57,603 bases of DNA from DAOTWA01 sp034435955 (lineage in GTDB: Bacteria > Chloroflexota > Anaerolineae > Anaerolineales > Anaerolineaceae): contig DAOTWA010000072.1 in NCBI GenBank assembly GCA_034435955.1, positions 1 to 57,603 on the forward strand, written 5' to 3'. The position numbers and the translations under genes are program-made. A model generated the notes under the pieces. That model ran no database searches. It had not been told where the DNA came from and worked only from the letters and a program-made list of their open reading frames with translations. This document shows, one piece after another, positions 26,848 through 35,433 of the stretch (position 1 is its first letter; the number at the start of each line of letters is the position of its first letter).

Positions 26848-27879
26848 ATGGCAACACGCGATTTGGGGAAAATCCGCAAGAGCCTGGCCGCCCAGCATCA
26901 GGCAATCACGGATTGGATGGCCAACACTCCGGCCGAGAAGCGTTCCACCCGCCTGGGGCCGGAAGACGAGACCGCCGTGCAGGAGCACATCGAGGTGATC
27001 AACAGCGCCGCAGAGAAGGCCGCCAATCAGACCCTGGGTATTTGTAAGGTATGCCACCAGACGGTTGATGACGAACTGCTGGAGATGGATTACACCGCCG
27101 AAGTTTGTCTGGCTCACTTCTCAGAAGAAGAGTTGCGCCAACTCGAAATGGAGCTGGAGCTTTCTCAGACCGTGCAGAAATCCCTCCTGCCCCAGCAGGT
27201 GCCCTCCATACCCGGATTGGATATCGCCGTGTTCAGCCGCCCTGCCCAAATCCTGGGCGGTGACTACTTCGACTTCCTGCGCTACCGCGATGGCGCTCAC
27301 GGATTGGCCATCGCCGACGTAATGGGGCACGGCATGTCCGCCGGCTTGCTTATGGCCAGCGTTCAGACTGCCCTACGCACCTTCATCCCCGGCGGCCTCA
27401 CGCCCGGCGACGTGGCCCGCCGTATGAATCGCTTCTTCCTGCACAACATCCACCGAACGACGTTCGTGACGTTAATGCTGGCGCGCTACGAGGTCGATTC
27501 GCGCACCTTCCAGTACTGTAACGCAGGCCATAACCCTCCGCTCCTTCACCGTCCTACCGGCAACGGCGGCGGATCGTCGCAATGGCTGATGCCGACCAGC
27601 GCTGCCATCGGCTTGAGCGAGAAATTCCGCGCAGGAATGGAGACCGTCACACTTTTGCCTGGCGATCTGCTGCTGCTCTACACCGATGGCGTCACCGAAG
27701 CCGTTAACCCGCATGGGGAAGAATTCGGCGCCGCGCGCCTGGAAGAGACCGTGCGGCAGAACGCCCACCTGGCGGCCAAAGACGTCGTACGGGCCGTCCG
27801 TCAGGCTGTCCAGGATTTTGCCGCCGGTAAACCCCTCTTCGACGACACCACCCTGGTGGCCTGTAAAGCTGCGGCGTGA
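26848..27879 (+). CDS. RsbU/SpoIIE-type PP2C phosphatase with DksA-like zinc finger
   Basis: A 343-residue Ser/Thr phosphatase of the RsbU/SpoIIE class, which acts on anti-anti-sigma factors in partner-switching pathways. The catalytic domain (about 105-343) shows LGGDYFDFL, ADVMGHGMSAG, YTDGVTEA and DDTTLV, with the metal-binding aspartates in place. The N-terminal 100 residues are helical and carry CKVC (66-69) and CLAH (87-90) with a 17-residue spacing, exactly the DksA/TraR finger spacing with the last cysteine replaced by histidine. The ATG at 26848 follows AGGAGGT. No STAS or anti-sigma gene is adjacent, so its partners lie elsewhere. Confidence 0.88.
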   Translation: MATRDLGKIRKSLAAQHQAITDWMANTPAEKRSTRLGPEDETAVQEHIEVINSAAEKAANQTLGICKVCHQTVDDELLEMDYTAEVCLAHFSEEELRQLEMELELSQTVQKSLLPQQVPSIPGLDIAVFSRPAQILGGDYFDFLRYRDGAHGLAIADVMGHGMSAGLLMASVQTALRTFIPGGLTPGDVARRMNRFFLHNIHRTTFVTLMLARYEVDSRTFQYCNAGHNPPLLHRPTGNGGGSSQWLMPTSAAIGLSEKFRAGMETVTLLPGDLLLLYTDGVTEAVNPHGEEFGAARLEETVRQNAHLAAKDVVRAVRQAVQDFAAGKPLFDDTTLVACKAAA

Positions 27880-27893
27880 TAAAAACAAGCAGA

Positions 27894-27933
27894 AGGGTTC
27901 CCGCAGCCTTGACCAATGTCGCCCGGGAACCCT
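27894..27933. terminator. Bidirectional terminator
   Basis: A perfect 10-bp stem (AGGGTTCCCG and CGGGAACCCT, 20-base loop) between two convergent genes. On the minus strand it is followed by TCTGCTTGTTTTT. Confidence 0.7.
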
Positions 27934-27972
27934 CGCTTTACCATCTCACAGTTTACGGCAAAGGTTGCTTCA

Positions 27973-29508
27973 TCACTTAATCCGCGCGAAAATCAGCATC
28001 CCATCGCTGCCGTAGATGTCGTTGGGCAGTTTTTCGATCAACCTGTATTCCCGGTTGAAATCTTCATTCTTCAGCAGTCCAAGACGGCCGTAAACTTCCT
28101 GGATGACGACGAAATCCGGCTGCTGGTCCAGGATCAGTTGCGGCGCGACGGCATAGTTGATGGCGTAATATTTCGGGTCAAGGGGATAGTAATTCAGTGT
28201 CTCGGGCGAGTTAAGCCCGACGGTGTCGAGAATTAACCCGGGAGTGTAATAGCCCAGCACGCCAACGTCCCCGGCAGCCAGCACAGAACGACGATCTTCC
28301 AGCGGCGCGACGATCCCGGCCGCCTGGCGGTAGAGCAGCTCCAGCTTGATGTAAGCCATTTCCGGCGCCGGCCGGTTCGCACCATGGTCCGGATGCAAGC
28401 GCCAATCCTGCAAGAGCGAGGCGGAGGGCAGGATCAGCAGCAGAGCCAGGGGGACGGCCGTCCGCCACCGCGCCGGCCGGAGGGTCTGGCGGATGGCAAA
28501 CAGCCGCCGCAGCAGATCATCGGCGCCCATCAAAATGAACAGAAAATAAGCGGGCAGGGGTGGGGTCAAATACCAGCGAAAGATCAGCGGGTTGGGCAGG
28601 GCAAAGGCCAGGAAGTAGATCCACGGGTAAATGACGAAAGGCAGAATGCGTCCATCCATCTTCAGGGCCCTTCGCGCACCTACCAGGAACAGGAATGGGT
28701 AGAGGAACAGTCCCAGGCCAACCGCCAGCGGCGCGCCCAGAACGTTTTGCTCCATGAAAGGGGTGGCGTAATGCTGCAGCAGGCGTACCAGCGAATCAAA
28801 GGGCGCCAATCGGTAAGCGCCCAGTTTGGCGGTTATGGAATGGGGCAGCGGACTGCCGAAGTACAGCCACCCAAACCCATACCACAAGGCCACCGGCAGA
28901 GCAAAGACCAGCACATCCCGCCAGCGGGGACGGCGCTGAGGGTCGCCGCGGCTGCGCAGCAGCCAGTCCAGCCCCAGCGGAAGGAGCAGCAACAGGGCAT
29001 CCGGACGGGTGAGCAGCGCGAATGCCCCCAGCAGAGCGGTCAACATGCGCCGGTTGCCGAGGTAGGCGGCCATCGCCCCCACCAGAAGCAGCACATAGAC
29101 GCTGGTCTCGAGGCCGCCGATCGCAAAGGTCACGCTGAAAGGTGCCAGCGCCCAGGCGGCGGCAGCCGCTGCGCCGGCCCTTTCGCCATTCAGTCGCCGC
29201 CCCAGGTAAATGAGCAGCAGACAGGTGCCGGCGTCAGCGAATGCATTAACCGCCAGCGCCAGGGCCGGGAAATCAGCCTGCGCGCCGCCGCTCAGCGCGC
29301 CCAGGCCGGCCATCAGCAGGGTGTACAGCGGCGTGGTGGTGCCCATCACCCGCTGGCCGGGGTTGAACACGAAGCCATAGCCTTCCAGCAGGTTGCGCGC
29401 ATAGCGGAAGGTGATGAAGGCATCGTCGATGGTGCGTGGGCCGGGGATCAACCGCGCGGCGATGGCCAGCAGCGCGATCAGGTAGGGATAGAGACGGCGT
29501 AGGCTCAT
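27973..29508 (-). CDS. GT-C-like polytopic membrane glycosyltransferase
   Basis: A 511-residue membrane protein with roughly ten hydrophobic helices. The first loop reads RTIDDAFITFRYARNLLEGY followed by FVFNPG, the DD-containing pattern common to GT-C-fold lipid-linked sugar transferases (ArnT and mannosyltransferase-like families), and the C-terminal domain is soluble. The acidic DD pair is the likely catalytic or metal site. The acceptor is unknown. There is no visible ribosome-binding site. It is separated from the metalloprotease gene upstream by 91 bp on the same strand. Confidence 0.7.
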   Translation of the reverse strand: MSLRRLYPYLIALLAIAARLIPGPRTIDDAFITFRYARNLLEGYGFVFNPGQRVMGTTTPLYTLLMAGLGALSGGAQADFPALALAVNAFADAGTCLLLIYLGRRLNGERAGAAAAAAWALAPFSVTFAIGGLETSVYVLLLVGAMAAYLGNRRMLTALLGAFALLTRPDALLLLLPLGLDWLLRSRGDPQRRPRWRDVLVFALPVALWYGFGWLYFGSPLPHSITAKLGAYRLAPFDSLVRLLQHYATPFMEQNVLGAPLAVGLGLFLYPFLFLVGARRALKMDGRILPFVIYPWIYFLAFALPNPLIFRWYLTPPLPAYFLFILMGADDLLRRLFAIRQTLRPARWRTAVPLALLLILPSASLLQDWRLHPDHGANRPAPEMAYIKLELLYRQAAGIVAPLEDRRSVLAAGDVGVLGYYTPGLILDTVGLNSPETLNYYPLDPKYYAINYAVAPQLILDQQPDFVVIQEVYGRLGLLKNEDFNREYRLIEKLPNDIYGSDGMLIFARIK

Positions 29509-29599
29509 GGCATTGGCTGGGGTTCCCCGCTCAAGATAGGGGCATTATACAGCCAGTCCGCCGGTAGGATTCCCCAGTCCATCTGGGCGGTTGATACGT

Positions 29600-31066
29600 T
29601 CATCGCCGCACAAAGGGCAGAAACAGCGGGATTAAATCAATATTTAGATCAGCGGTCATCGTCCTCGCCGAATTGCTGATATGTACCACACTGATGCCCG
29701 TACCGCTCGAGGAATAATAAGAGCTGGAGTTTGGACGCGAAACGGCGTTAAAGATACGGTTATTCGTGGAACCGGGGTAAGGGTCGCCGCTATCGCCCCT
29801 GTTAGGATAGTAACCAGAGGAGCACTCTAAATCAAAATTGCCGTCGGCCTGTTCGAGGGCCACTTTATAATGCTGACTGCTACAAACCCAGTTGTTTACT
29901 TGGGCGCATTCAAGATTGTTGCTTCCAATATTTTCATCCACGTGCCAGATTAACAGACCCTGTCCGGGTAAATAGGCATCATAATCATACGCCTGGCGGT
30001 TCTCGATCAGGAAGTATTCTTTACCGGTTGTGTTGTTGTACGGGAAAAGGCGAGTGACCGTAGGAGAAGTTTCGGCGGCTGAAAATACGGCGCCTAAACG
30101 TTCACTCACGACGTTGTCCACGTTGGACCAGCCCAGTTTCAAGCGCGACCAGGCGTCTGGCCAGGCGGGGGATTCGCCCATATTTTTAACTCCATTCCAA
30201 CTTCCACCACCCATCAGGCTCCACTCGCCCACACCTTCTGAAGAATAATCGGTATCGTACAGATCGGGCAGGCCAAAGAGGTGCCCGACCTCGTGGGCGA
30301 AGACGCCGACGGTCATATCATTGGGTGAGGACCAATATTCCGGTTCTGTCGAATATGGATAGACGGTTTTCCCATCCACGGATAGTGGCGTTTTCGTCAC
30401 CCATTGATGGGACCAAATCTCATTCGAGCAACCATATTCAGCTCCGCAGCCCGCGTGGATCACAATCAATCCATCGACGATGCCATCGCCGTCGTTGTCG
30501 TATTTCGAAAAATCAACCCTGGGATCTGCCAGCGCGACGGCATCCTCTACCATCTTCTGGGCATTTTCGGGATAATTTCCAACTCCATTATATCCGCCAA
30601 CATAATGCGTAAGTTTTTGAGGCAGGCGCAGCCAACCGATGCTGCTTGGCATGTTTTCGGTAGTTAGGGTCAGGTTACCATAGGAGACGGTTTGGTAGTA
30701 ATTCCTCAAAGTGCCAAAGCTGTCGCCAAACAACAGGTTGTCAAAGAAAGACGGGGATGTCGCTGCCGGCTTATCGGGGAAATCCACCAGCAGCGCCAAT
30801 ACCTTGAACATCCCGCTCAGATGCTGCGGCGCTTTTACCGGTTGGTCGATGCCCTGGCTGCGCTTAAGCGTCAGCGAACTCACCGCTTCCGGCAGACTGG
30901 CTTTGCCCTCCTTCGCCATCTCGATCAGGCGCGGATGCGGGGGCATTAATTCGGGAAGCGTAGATTGTTTTACAAAATTTCCGTTGCCATTCCAGGAGAT
31001 ATTCAGCCCGATCACCAGAAAGATCGCCAATATCGAAATTGTGCGGGCAATCGAGACTTTCTTCAC
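29600..31066 (-). CDS. M6 family metalloprotease (immune inhibitor A-like)
   Basis: A 488-residue exported zinc protease. It starts with a GTG at 31066 and a hydrophobic signal segment (IARTISILAIFLVIGL). The M6 domain begins around residue 85 (FKVLALLVDFPDKPA) and contains the zinc motif HEVGHLFGLPD (HExxH with the third ligand downstream), a calcium-type loop DNDGDGIVD and the LMGGGSWNG segment. A beta-rich domain with several cysteines follows (CSSQHYKVALEQADG). Secreted M6 enzymes degrade external protein, consistent with the amino acid importer operon downstream. The ribosome-binding site is weak. Confidence 0.88.
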   Translation of the reverse strand: MKKVSIARTISILAIFLVIGLNISWNGNGNFVKQSTLPELMPPHPRLIEMAKEGKASLPEAVSSLTLKRSQGIDQPVKAPQHLSGMFKVLALLVDFPDKPAATSPSFFDNLLFGDSFGTLRNYYQTVSYGNLTLTTENMPSSIGWLRLPQKLTHYVGGYNGVGNYPENAQKMVEDAVALADPRVDFSKYDNDGDGIVDGLIVIHAGCGAEYGCSNEIWSHQWVTKTPLSVDGKTVYPYSTEPEYWSSPNDMTVGVFAHEVGHLFGLPDLYDTDYSSEGVGEWSLMGGGSWNGVKNMGESPAWPDAWSRLKLGWSNVDNVVSERLGAVFSAAETSPTVTRLFPYNNTTGKEYFLIENRQAYDYDAYLPGQGLLIWHVDENIGSNNLECAQVNNWVCSSQHYKVALEQADGNFDLECSSGYYPNRGDSGDPYPGSTNNRIFNAVSRPNSSSYYSSSGTGISVVHISNSARTMTADLNIDLIPLFLPFVRR

Positions 31067-31263
31067 TCTGAACCCACGTTTACGCAGAAAATGAAAGTTT
31101 AATCAAATAGGACGATCCTCAATCCAGTCTGAGGGATACTGCATAGATCATGCCAGTTTTTCTATAAGGGTTGGTGCAGGCATGCCTAAATGGATTCCCG
31201 CCCTTATAAGTCCCGCGATGAAGTGTCAGGCTCCGTTCATTTCATTAAACGCAGCAACGACGC

Positions 31264-31297
31264 AAAAGAGCCGGTAGAAATTTGACCGGCTCTTTTT
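31264..31297. terminator. Bidirectional terminator after livF
   Basis: A perfect 12-bp stem (AAAAGAGCCGGT and ACCGGCTCTTTT, 9-base loop) gives a T-run on both strands. It lies about 30 bp after the livF stop. The 230 bp from here to the metalloprotease start hold no other recognised element. Confidence 0.88.
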
Positions 31298-31325
31298 ACC
31301 TGATCCGGATAATTCAACATTAAAC

Positions 31326-32033
31326 TCACAACCCCAGATAGGCCGCCTTCACCCGCGGATTCTCACTCACTTCTTTGGCCGTGCCGGAAAGGACGATGCG
31401 CCCGGTCTCCAGCACGTAAGCGCGGTTTGCGACCGACAACGCCATCTGGGCGTTCTGCTCGACCAGCAGGATGCTGGTGCCCTGCGCGTTAATCTCCTGA
31501 ATGATGCGGAAGATCTCCTCCACCAGGATCGGGCTCAGGCCCATGGAAGGCTCGTCCAGCAGCAGCAGCGTTGGGCGGCTCATCAGCCCTCGGCCGGTGG
31601 CCAGCATCTGCTGCTCGCCGCCCGAAAGCGTACCCCCGAGCTGGTTGAGGCGTTCCTTCAGGCGCGGGAAGCTCTGGAAGACGCGCTGCATGGACTGTTC
31701 GATCTCGGCCGGGTCTTTGCGAGTATAGGCGCCCATCATCAGATTCTCGCGGACGGTCAGCGGTGCGAATATCTTGCGCCCTTCGGGCACCTGGCTGATG
31801 CCCAACAACACAATCTGGTCGGCCGACAGCAGGCTGATTTCGCTGCCGTGAAAGCGAATCGAGCCTTGCCGCGGGCGGATCAGCCCCGATATGGTGCGCA
31901 GCGTTGTGGATTTCCCTGCCCCATTTGCACCGATCAGGGTGACGATCTCCCCTTCCTCGACGTTGAAAGAGATGCCCTGCAAGGCATGGATCGCGCCGTA
32001 ATAAACGTGTAAATTTTCTACTTCAAGCAACAT
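31326..32033 (-). CDS. livF: Branched-chain amino acid ABC ATPase LivF
   Basis: A 235-residue ATPase of the LivF type: MLLEVENLHVYYGAIHALQ at the start, Walker A GANGAGKST, the LSGGEQQML signature and LLLLDEPSMGLSP. It energises the importer with LivG. It overlaps the end of livG by 11 bases, so translation is coupled; GGGAG lies 6 bases before the ATG. It is the last gene of the liv operon and is followed by a strong terminator. Confidence 0.95.
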   Translation of the reverse strand: MLLEVENLHVYYGAIHALQGISFNVEEGEIVTLIGANGAGKSTTLRTISGLIRPRQGSIRFHGSEISLLSADQIVLLGISQVPEGRKIFAPLTVRENLMMGAYTRKDPAEIEQSMQRVFQSFPRLKERLNQLGGTLSGGEQQMLATGRGLMSRPTLLLLDEPSMGLSPILVEEIFRIIQEINAQGTSILLVEQNAQMALSVANRAYVLETGRIVLSGTAKEVSENPRVKAAYLGL

Positions 32034-32823
32034 TGGCGGCTCCCTTACCCAGGTAAGCTTCGATGACGCGCTGGTTCTCCGAGATTTCCTTTGGACTGCC
32101 CCGCGCGATCACCTCACCGAAATCCATCACCGTGATCCATTCGCAGATGCCCATCACCACGCGCATCTGGTGCTCGATGAGCAGGATGGTCAGGTTGAAG
32201 CGGTCGCGGATGAAATGAATCAGCTCCATGAGCTGGACGATCTCGCCCGGGTTCATACCGGCGGCGGGCTCATCCAGCAGCAGCAGGCGCGGGCTGGTAG
32301 CCAGGGCGCGGGCGATTTCCACCCGGCGCTGCTCGCCGTACGGAAGGTTTTTGGCCAGCTCGTTTTGGATCTTCTCCAGATGGAAGATGGCCAGAAAATC
32401 CTGCGCCTGTTCAGTCAGTTCGCGCTCGCGGCCGGTAAACTGTCCGTTTCGCAGCAACCCATCCACCAGGCTGTAACCCGCATGCGGGTGATAGGCAATG
32501 CGCACGTTATCCAGCACCGACAGGTTGGGGAACAGGCGGATATTCTGGAAAGTTCGCCCGATGCCCAGGGTGGTGATCTCGTAGGGTTCCAATCCGGTTA
32601 TGTCTTCACCCTGGAAGAGCACTTGGCCGCTGGTGGGCTCATAGAGACCGGTCACCATGTTGAACACGGTCGTCTTGCCGGCGCCGTTTGGCCCGATCAA
32701 TCCGACCAGCTCCCCGTTGGAAATGGAAAGATCGAAGTTGTTGACCGCGCGCAGGCCGCCGAACTGCTTGCACAGCGCGCGGATCTCCAGGATTGGGGCT
32801 TTGTGGTTGTTTCCCTCAGCCAT
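32023..32823 (-). CDS. livG: Branched-chain amino acid ABC ATPase LivG
   Basis: A 266-residue ATPase with LivG landmarks: FGGLRAVNNFDLSI, Walker A GPNGAGKTT, the signature LPYGEQRRVEIARAL and LLLLDEPAAGMNP. The C-terminus carries VIEAYLGKG, the LivG tail. GGGGAGG precedes the ATG. It pairs with LivF under the LivHM permeases; the gene is 13 bp after livM. Confidence 0.95.
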   Translation of the reverse strand: MAEGNNHKAPILEIRALCKQFGGLRAVNNFDLSISNGELVGLIGPNGAGKTTVFNMVTGLYEPTSGQVLFQGEDITGLEPYEITTLGIGRTFQNIRLFPNLSVLDNVRIAYHPHAGYSLVDGLLRNGQFTGRERELTEQAQDFLAIFHLEKIQNELAKNLPYGEQRRVEIARALATSPRLLLLDEPAAGMNPGEIVQLMELIHFIRDRFNLTILLIEHQMRVVMGICEWITVMDFGEVIARGSPKEISENQRVIEAYLGKGAANVA

Positions 32824-32836
32824 GATTCCCTCCCCC

Positions 32837-34207
32837 TCAATCCCCTGCCGAAGGTGTAACGGTGGCCGGGGCCGCCTCGACTTGCTCGCGCACTTTGACC
32901 TCCGGCGCCCGCAAGAAGCCCCACTCGGTTGTGCCCAAGAGGCCCTGCGGACGGATCAGCATCAACAGCAGCAGGGTCACCGGGTAAAGCACGTAACGCC
33001 ACTGGGGAGCCTCGGTGCCTAACTGTCCGAGGGCAACGCGCAACAACCCTTCCAGGAAGAAGATCCACCCGAAAGAGGCAACAATGCTGCCGCTCATGCT
33101 ACCCAGGCCGCCAAACACCACGATGATCAGCGGATTGAAGCCCACCAGGAAGGTGAATGTGCCTGGACTGAGGAAACCAATGTAATGCGCGTAGATTGCG
33201 CCGCCAATGCCTGCGAAGAAGGATCCAATCACGAACGCCATCAGCTTGTAGTTGGCCACGTTGATGCCCATCGCCTTTGCAGCGGTTTCATCCTCGCGCA
33301 CCGAGATGATCGCCCTTCCAGTGCTGGAGTAGATCAGATTGCGCATGATGATGATGATGAGAATCATGAAGAGAAAGGCCGTAAACCAGGTAGTCAATTG
33401 GGGCACGCCGATCATGCCCCTGCCCCCTTTCATCTCCGGGAAAGGCAGGATCGTATCCGAGTTCACCATCAAGACGTTCACCACGATGGCGAAACCGAGG
33501 GTGGCGATGCCGAAGTAATCCGAGCCCAGACTCAAAACCGGCAAGCCAAACAGGAAACTGACCTCCGCTGCAAAGACGCCGGCGAAAATCACTGCCAGGA
33601 AGAAAATGATTTGCTGCACGAACGGCGTATTAAGCGGTCCTGGCGCCGTATCAGTGCCCAGTCCGGCGCTGATAAACGGATTCAGCAGCCTGCCAGCCTG
33701 TACGGCGAGGAAAGCGGCAATGAGCGTCCCAACGAAATACAGCGTGAAGGCCGAGAGCACCGGCATGCGCCGGTAACGGCGCAGCCAGGATCCAATGCCC
33801 CAGATGACCAGCCCGCCCAGGATGACGCCAACCCCTAGAACGACCAACCCGCGGGTATCGCCGTTAACCCAACGGTAGGTCACATCCGCGGCCGCATAAG
33901 CGCCAAGGCCATAGAATCCCCACTGGCCAAGGCTGAATTGGCCGTTGAATCCGTAGATCAGGTTCAGACCCATGACCACCATGGTCATGGCGCAGGCCTG
34001 GAAAAGGAGCCCTCGATCGAAATCGTTGAAGACGACGAAGGATCCAATTTGAATGGATAGGGCGGCTTGAATGATGGCGAACGCGACCACGATCGAGGCA
34101 ATCTTCACCCATTTATTCGGGTGGCCCATCAGCCGCAGCAGGCCGTAGAGGTATGCCAGAATGCCCGAGATCTTGATGATCGAACCGAAGAGAAATCCCA
34201 GTTCCAT
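32837..34207 (-). CDS. livM: Branched-chain amino acid ABC permease LivM
   Basis: A 456-residue permease with about nine to ten helices. It shows LNLIYGFNGQFSLGQWGFYGLGAYAAA, the LivM hallmark, and the coupling segment RAIISVREDETAAKAMGINV. Two long insertions (about residues 120-185) make it longer than E. coli LivM. The ATG at 34207, preceded by AAGGGGG, is chosen over 34246, which would overlap livH. The C-terminal tail is basic and Pro/Ala-rich. Confidence 0.94.
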   Translation of the reverse strand: MELGFLFGSIIKISGILAYLYGLLRLMGHPNKWVKIASIVVAFAIIQAALSIQIGSFVVFNDFDRGLLFQACAMTMVVMGLNLIYGFNGQFSLGQWGFYGLGAYAAADVTYRWVNGDTRGLVVLGVGVILGGLVIWGIGSWLRRYRRMPVLSAFTLYFVGTLIAAFLAVQAGRLLNPFISAGLGTDTAPGPLNTPFVQQIIFFLAVIFAGVFAAEVSFLFGLPVLSLGSDYFGIATLGFAIVVNVLMVNSDTILPFPEMKGGRGMIGVPQLTTWFTAFLFMILIIIIMRNLIYSSTGRAIISVREDETAAKAMGINVANYKLMAFVIGSFFAGIGGAIYAHYIGFLSPGTFTFLVGFNPLIIVVFGGLGSMSGSIVASFGWIFFLEGLLRVALGQLGTEAPQWRYVLYPVTLLLLMLIRPQGLLGTTEWGFLRAPEVKVREQVEAAPATVTPSAGD

Positions 34208-34217
34208 ATGAACCCCC

Positions 34218-35345
34218 TTACGCTTTCTCTTTCTCCGGTTCGCCAAAGATACCTGTTGGGCGCACCAGCAAGACGATGATCAAGATCGTAAATGCGACCG
34301 CATCACGCATGGGCATGGAGATGTACCCCATGGTCAGGGCCTCAGCCTGGCCCATGATCAGCGCGCCAACAAAAGCACCCGGGATGCTGCCGATACCGCC
34401 CAGTACGGCCGCCACGAAAGCCTTCAGGCCAGGCAAGATGCCCATCTGTGAATAGATCGAAGGATAGGCGATGGCAAAGAGGACGCCGCCCATACCGGCA
34501 AACGCAGCGCCAACGGCGAAGGTCAGCGAGATCACCTGGTCTACATTGATACCCATCAAGCGCGCAGTGGGTTTATCAAAGGAGCTGGCCCGCATGGCGA
34601 TGCCGACTTTCGTGCGCCGAACCAGATACTGAAGCACGATTTGCACAATAATCGAAGCGGCCACAATGAAGAGGAAAATATTCGAAAAAGTGATGCTGTT
34701 CGGCGGCGCTTCGACGCCCGATTCCAGTCGGTGGATGCCATTCTGAATGTACCAGGTTACCACCGGGAACGGCCGCTGGTAGGGGATAAAACGCGCTGAG
34801 AAGACGAAGCTCAACGCCCCGAAATATTCCAGGAAGAAGGATACGCCAATGGCGGTGATCAATGCGGCAATGCGCGGCGCATCACGAAGGGGCTTATAGG
34901 CCACCCGTTCGATGGTGACCGCCAGAATGACGCATACGATCATCGAAGCCAGGATGACCGTGAGCGAGCCAATGGTGATCACCAGGCCGGGCGACATATT
35001 CGGGAACAGCAGCGCCGGCCAAAGGTGCAATTTCAGATTGGCTACCGCAAAATAGCTGGTGAAGGCCCCCACCATGAATACATCGCCGTGCGCAAAGTTG
35101 ATCAGCTTGACGATGCCGTACACCATGGTGTAGCCGAGCGCGATCATAGCGTATACAAAGCCGAGCTGCAGGCCTCCCTGCACGATTTGCAGGAATAAAA
35201 TTGGCTGCTGGAGGGCATTGCGAACCAGGATGACCAGTGTTACCAGGGCCAGAAGAACAAGAAACCCCTGTCCGATGTAATTCATCCAGCGGGGAGCGCG
35301 CACTACTTTTTTATTTGATCCGGGGAAAGGTTTTACTGCTTGCAT
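34218..35345 (-). CDS. livH: Branched-chain amino acid ABC permease LivH
   Basis: A 375-residue permease with the LivH hallmark YAMIALGYTMVYGIVKLINFAHGD (quoted in part: YTMVYGIVKLINFAHGD) and the coupling loop IAMRASSFDKPTARLMGINV. The N-terminus is about 30 residues longer than usual. The ATG at 35345 with GGAG upstream is preferred to a TTG at 35387, which lies inside the hairpin described at 35375-35406. It is the second gene of the operon after livJ. Confidence 0.94.
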   Translation of the reverse strand: MQAVKPFPGSNKKVVRAPRWMNYIGQGFLVLLALVTLVILVRNALQQPILFLQIVQGGLQLGFVYAMIALGYTMVYGIVKLINFAHGDVFMVGAFTSYFAVANLKLHLWPALLFPNMSPGLVITIGSLTVILASMIVCVILAVTIERVAYKPLRDAPRIAALITAIGVSFFLEYFGALSFVFSARFIPYQRPFPVVTWYIQNGIHRLESGVEAPPNSITFSNIFLFIVAASIIVQIVLQYLVRRTKVGIAMRASSFDKPTARLMGINVDQVISLTFAVGAAFAGMGGVLFAIAYPSIYSQMGILPGLKAFVAAVLGGIGSIPGAFVGALIMGQAEALTMGYISMPMRDAVAFTILIIVLLVRPTGIFGEPEKEKA

Positions 35346-35374
35346 TGGCGCGTCAACTCCAAAATAACTGTCAT

Positions 35375-35406
35375 GGGGGGAGGACAACCGGTGCAGTCCT
35401 CCCCCC
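35375..35406 (-). terminator. Attenuator-like hairpin between livJ and livH
   Basis: A perfect 11-bp GC-rich inverted repeat (arms 35375-35385 and 35396-35406, 10-base loop) lies between the binding-protein gene and the permease genes. No T-run follows, so it may instead protect the livJ mRNA 3' end or limit read-through, giving more binding protein than permease. Confidence 0.7.
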
Positions 35407-35433
35407 GGACATCACCATCTAAATACGATTGGT

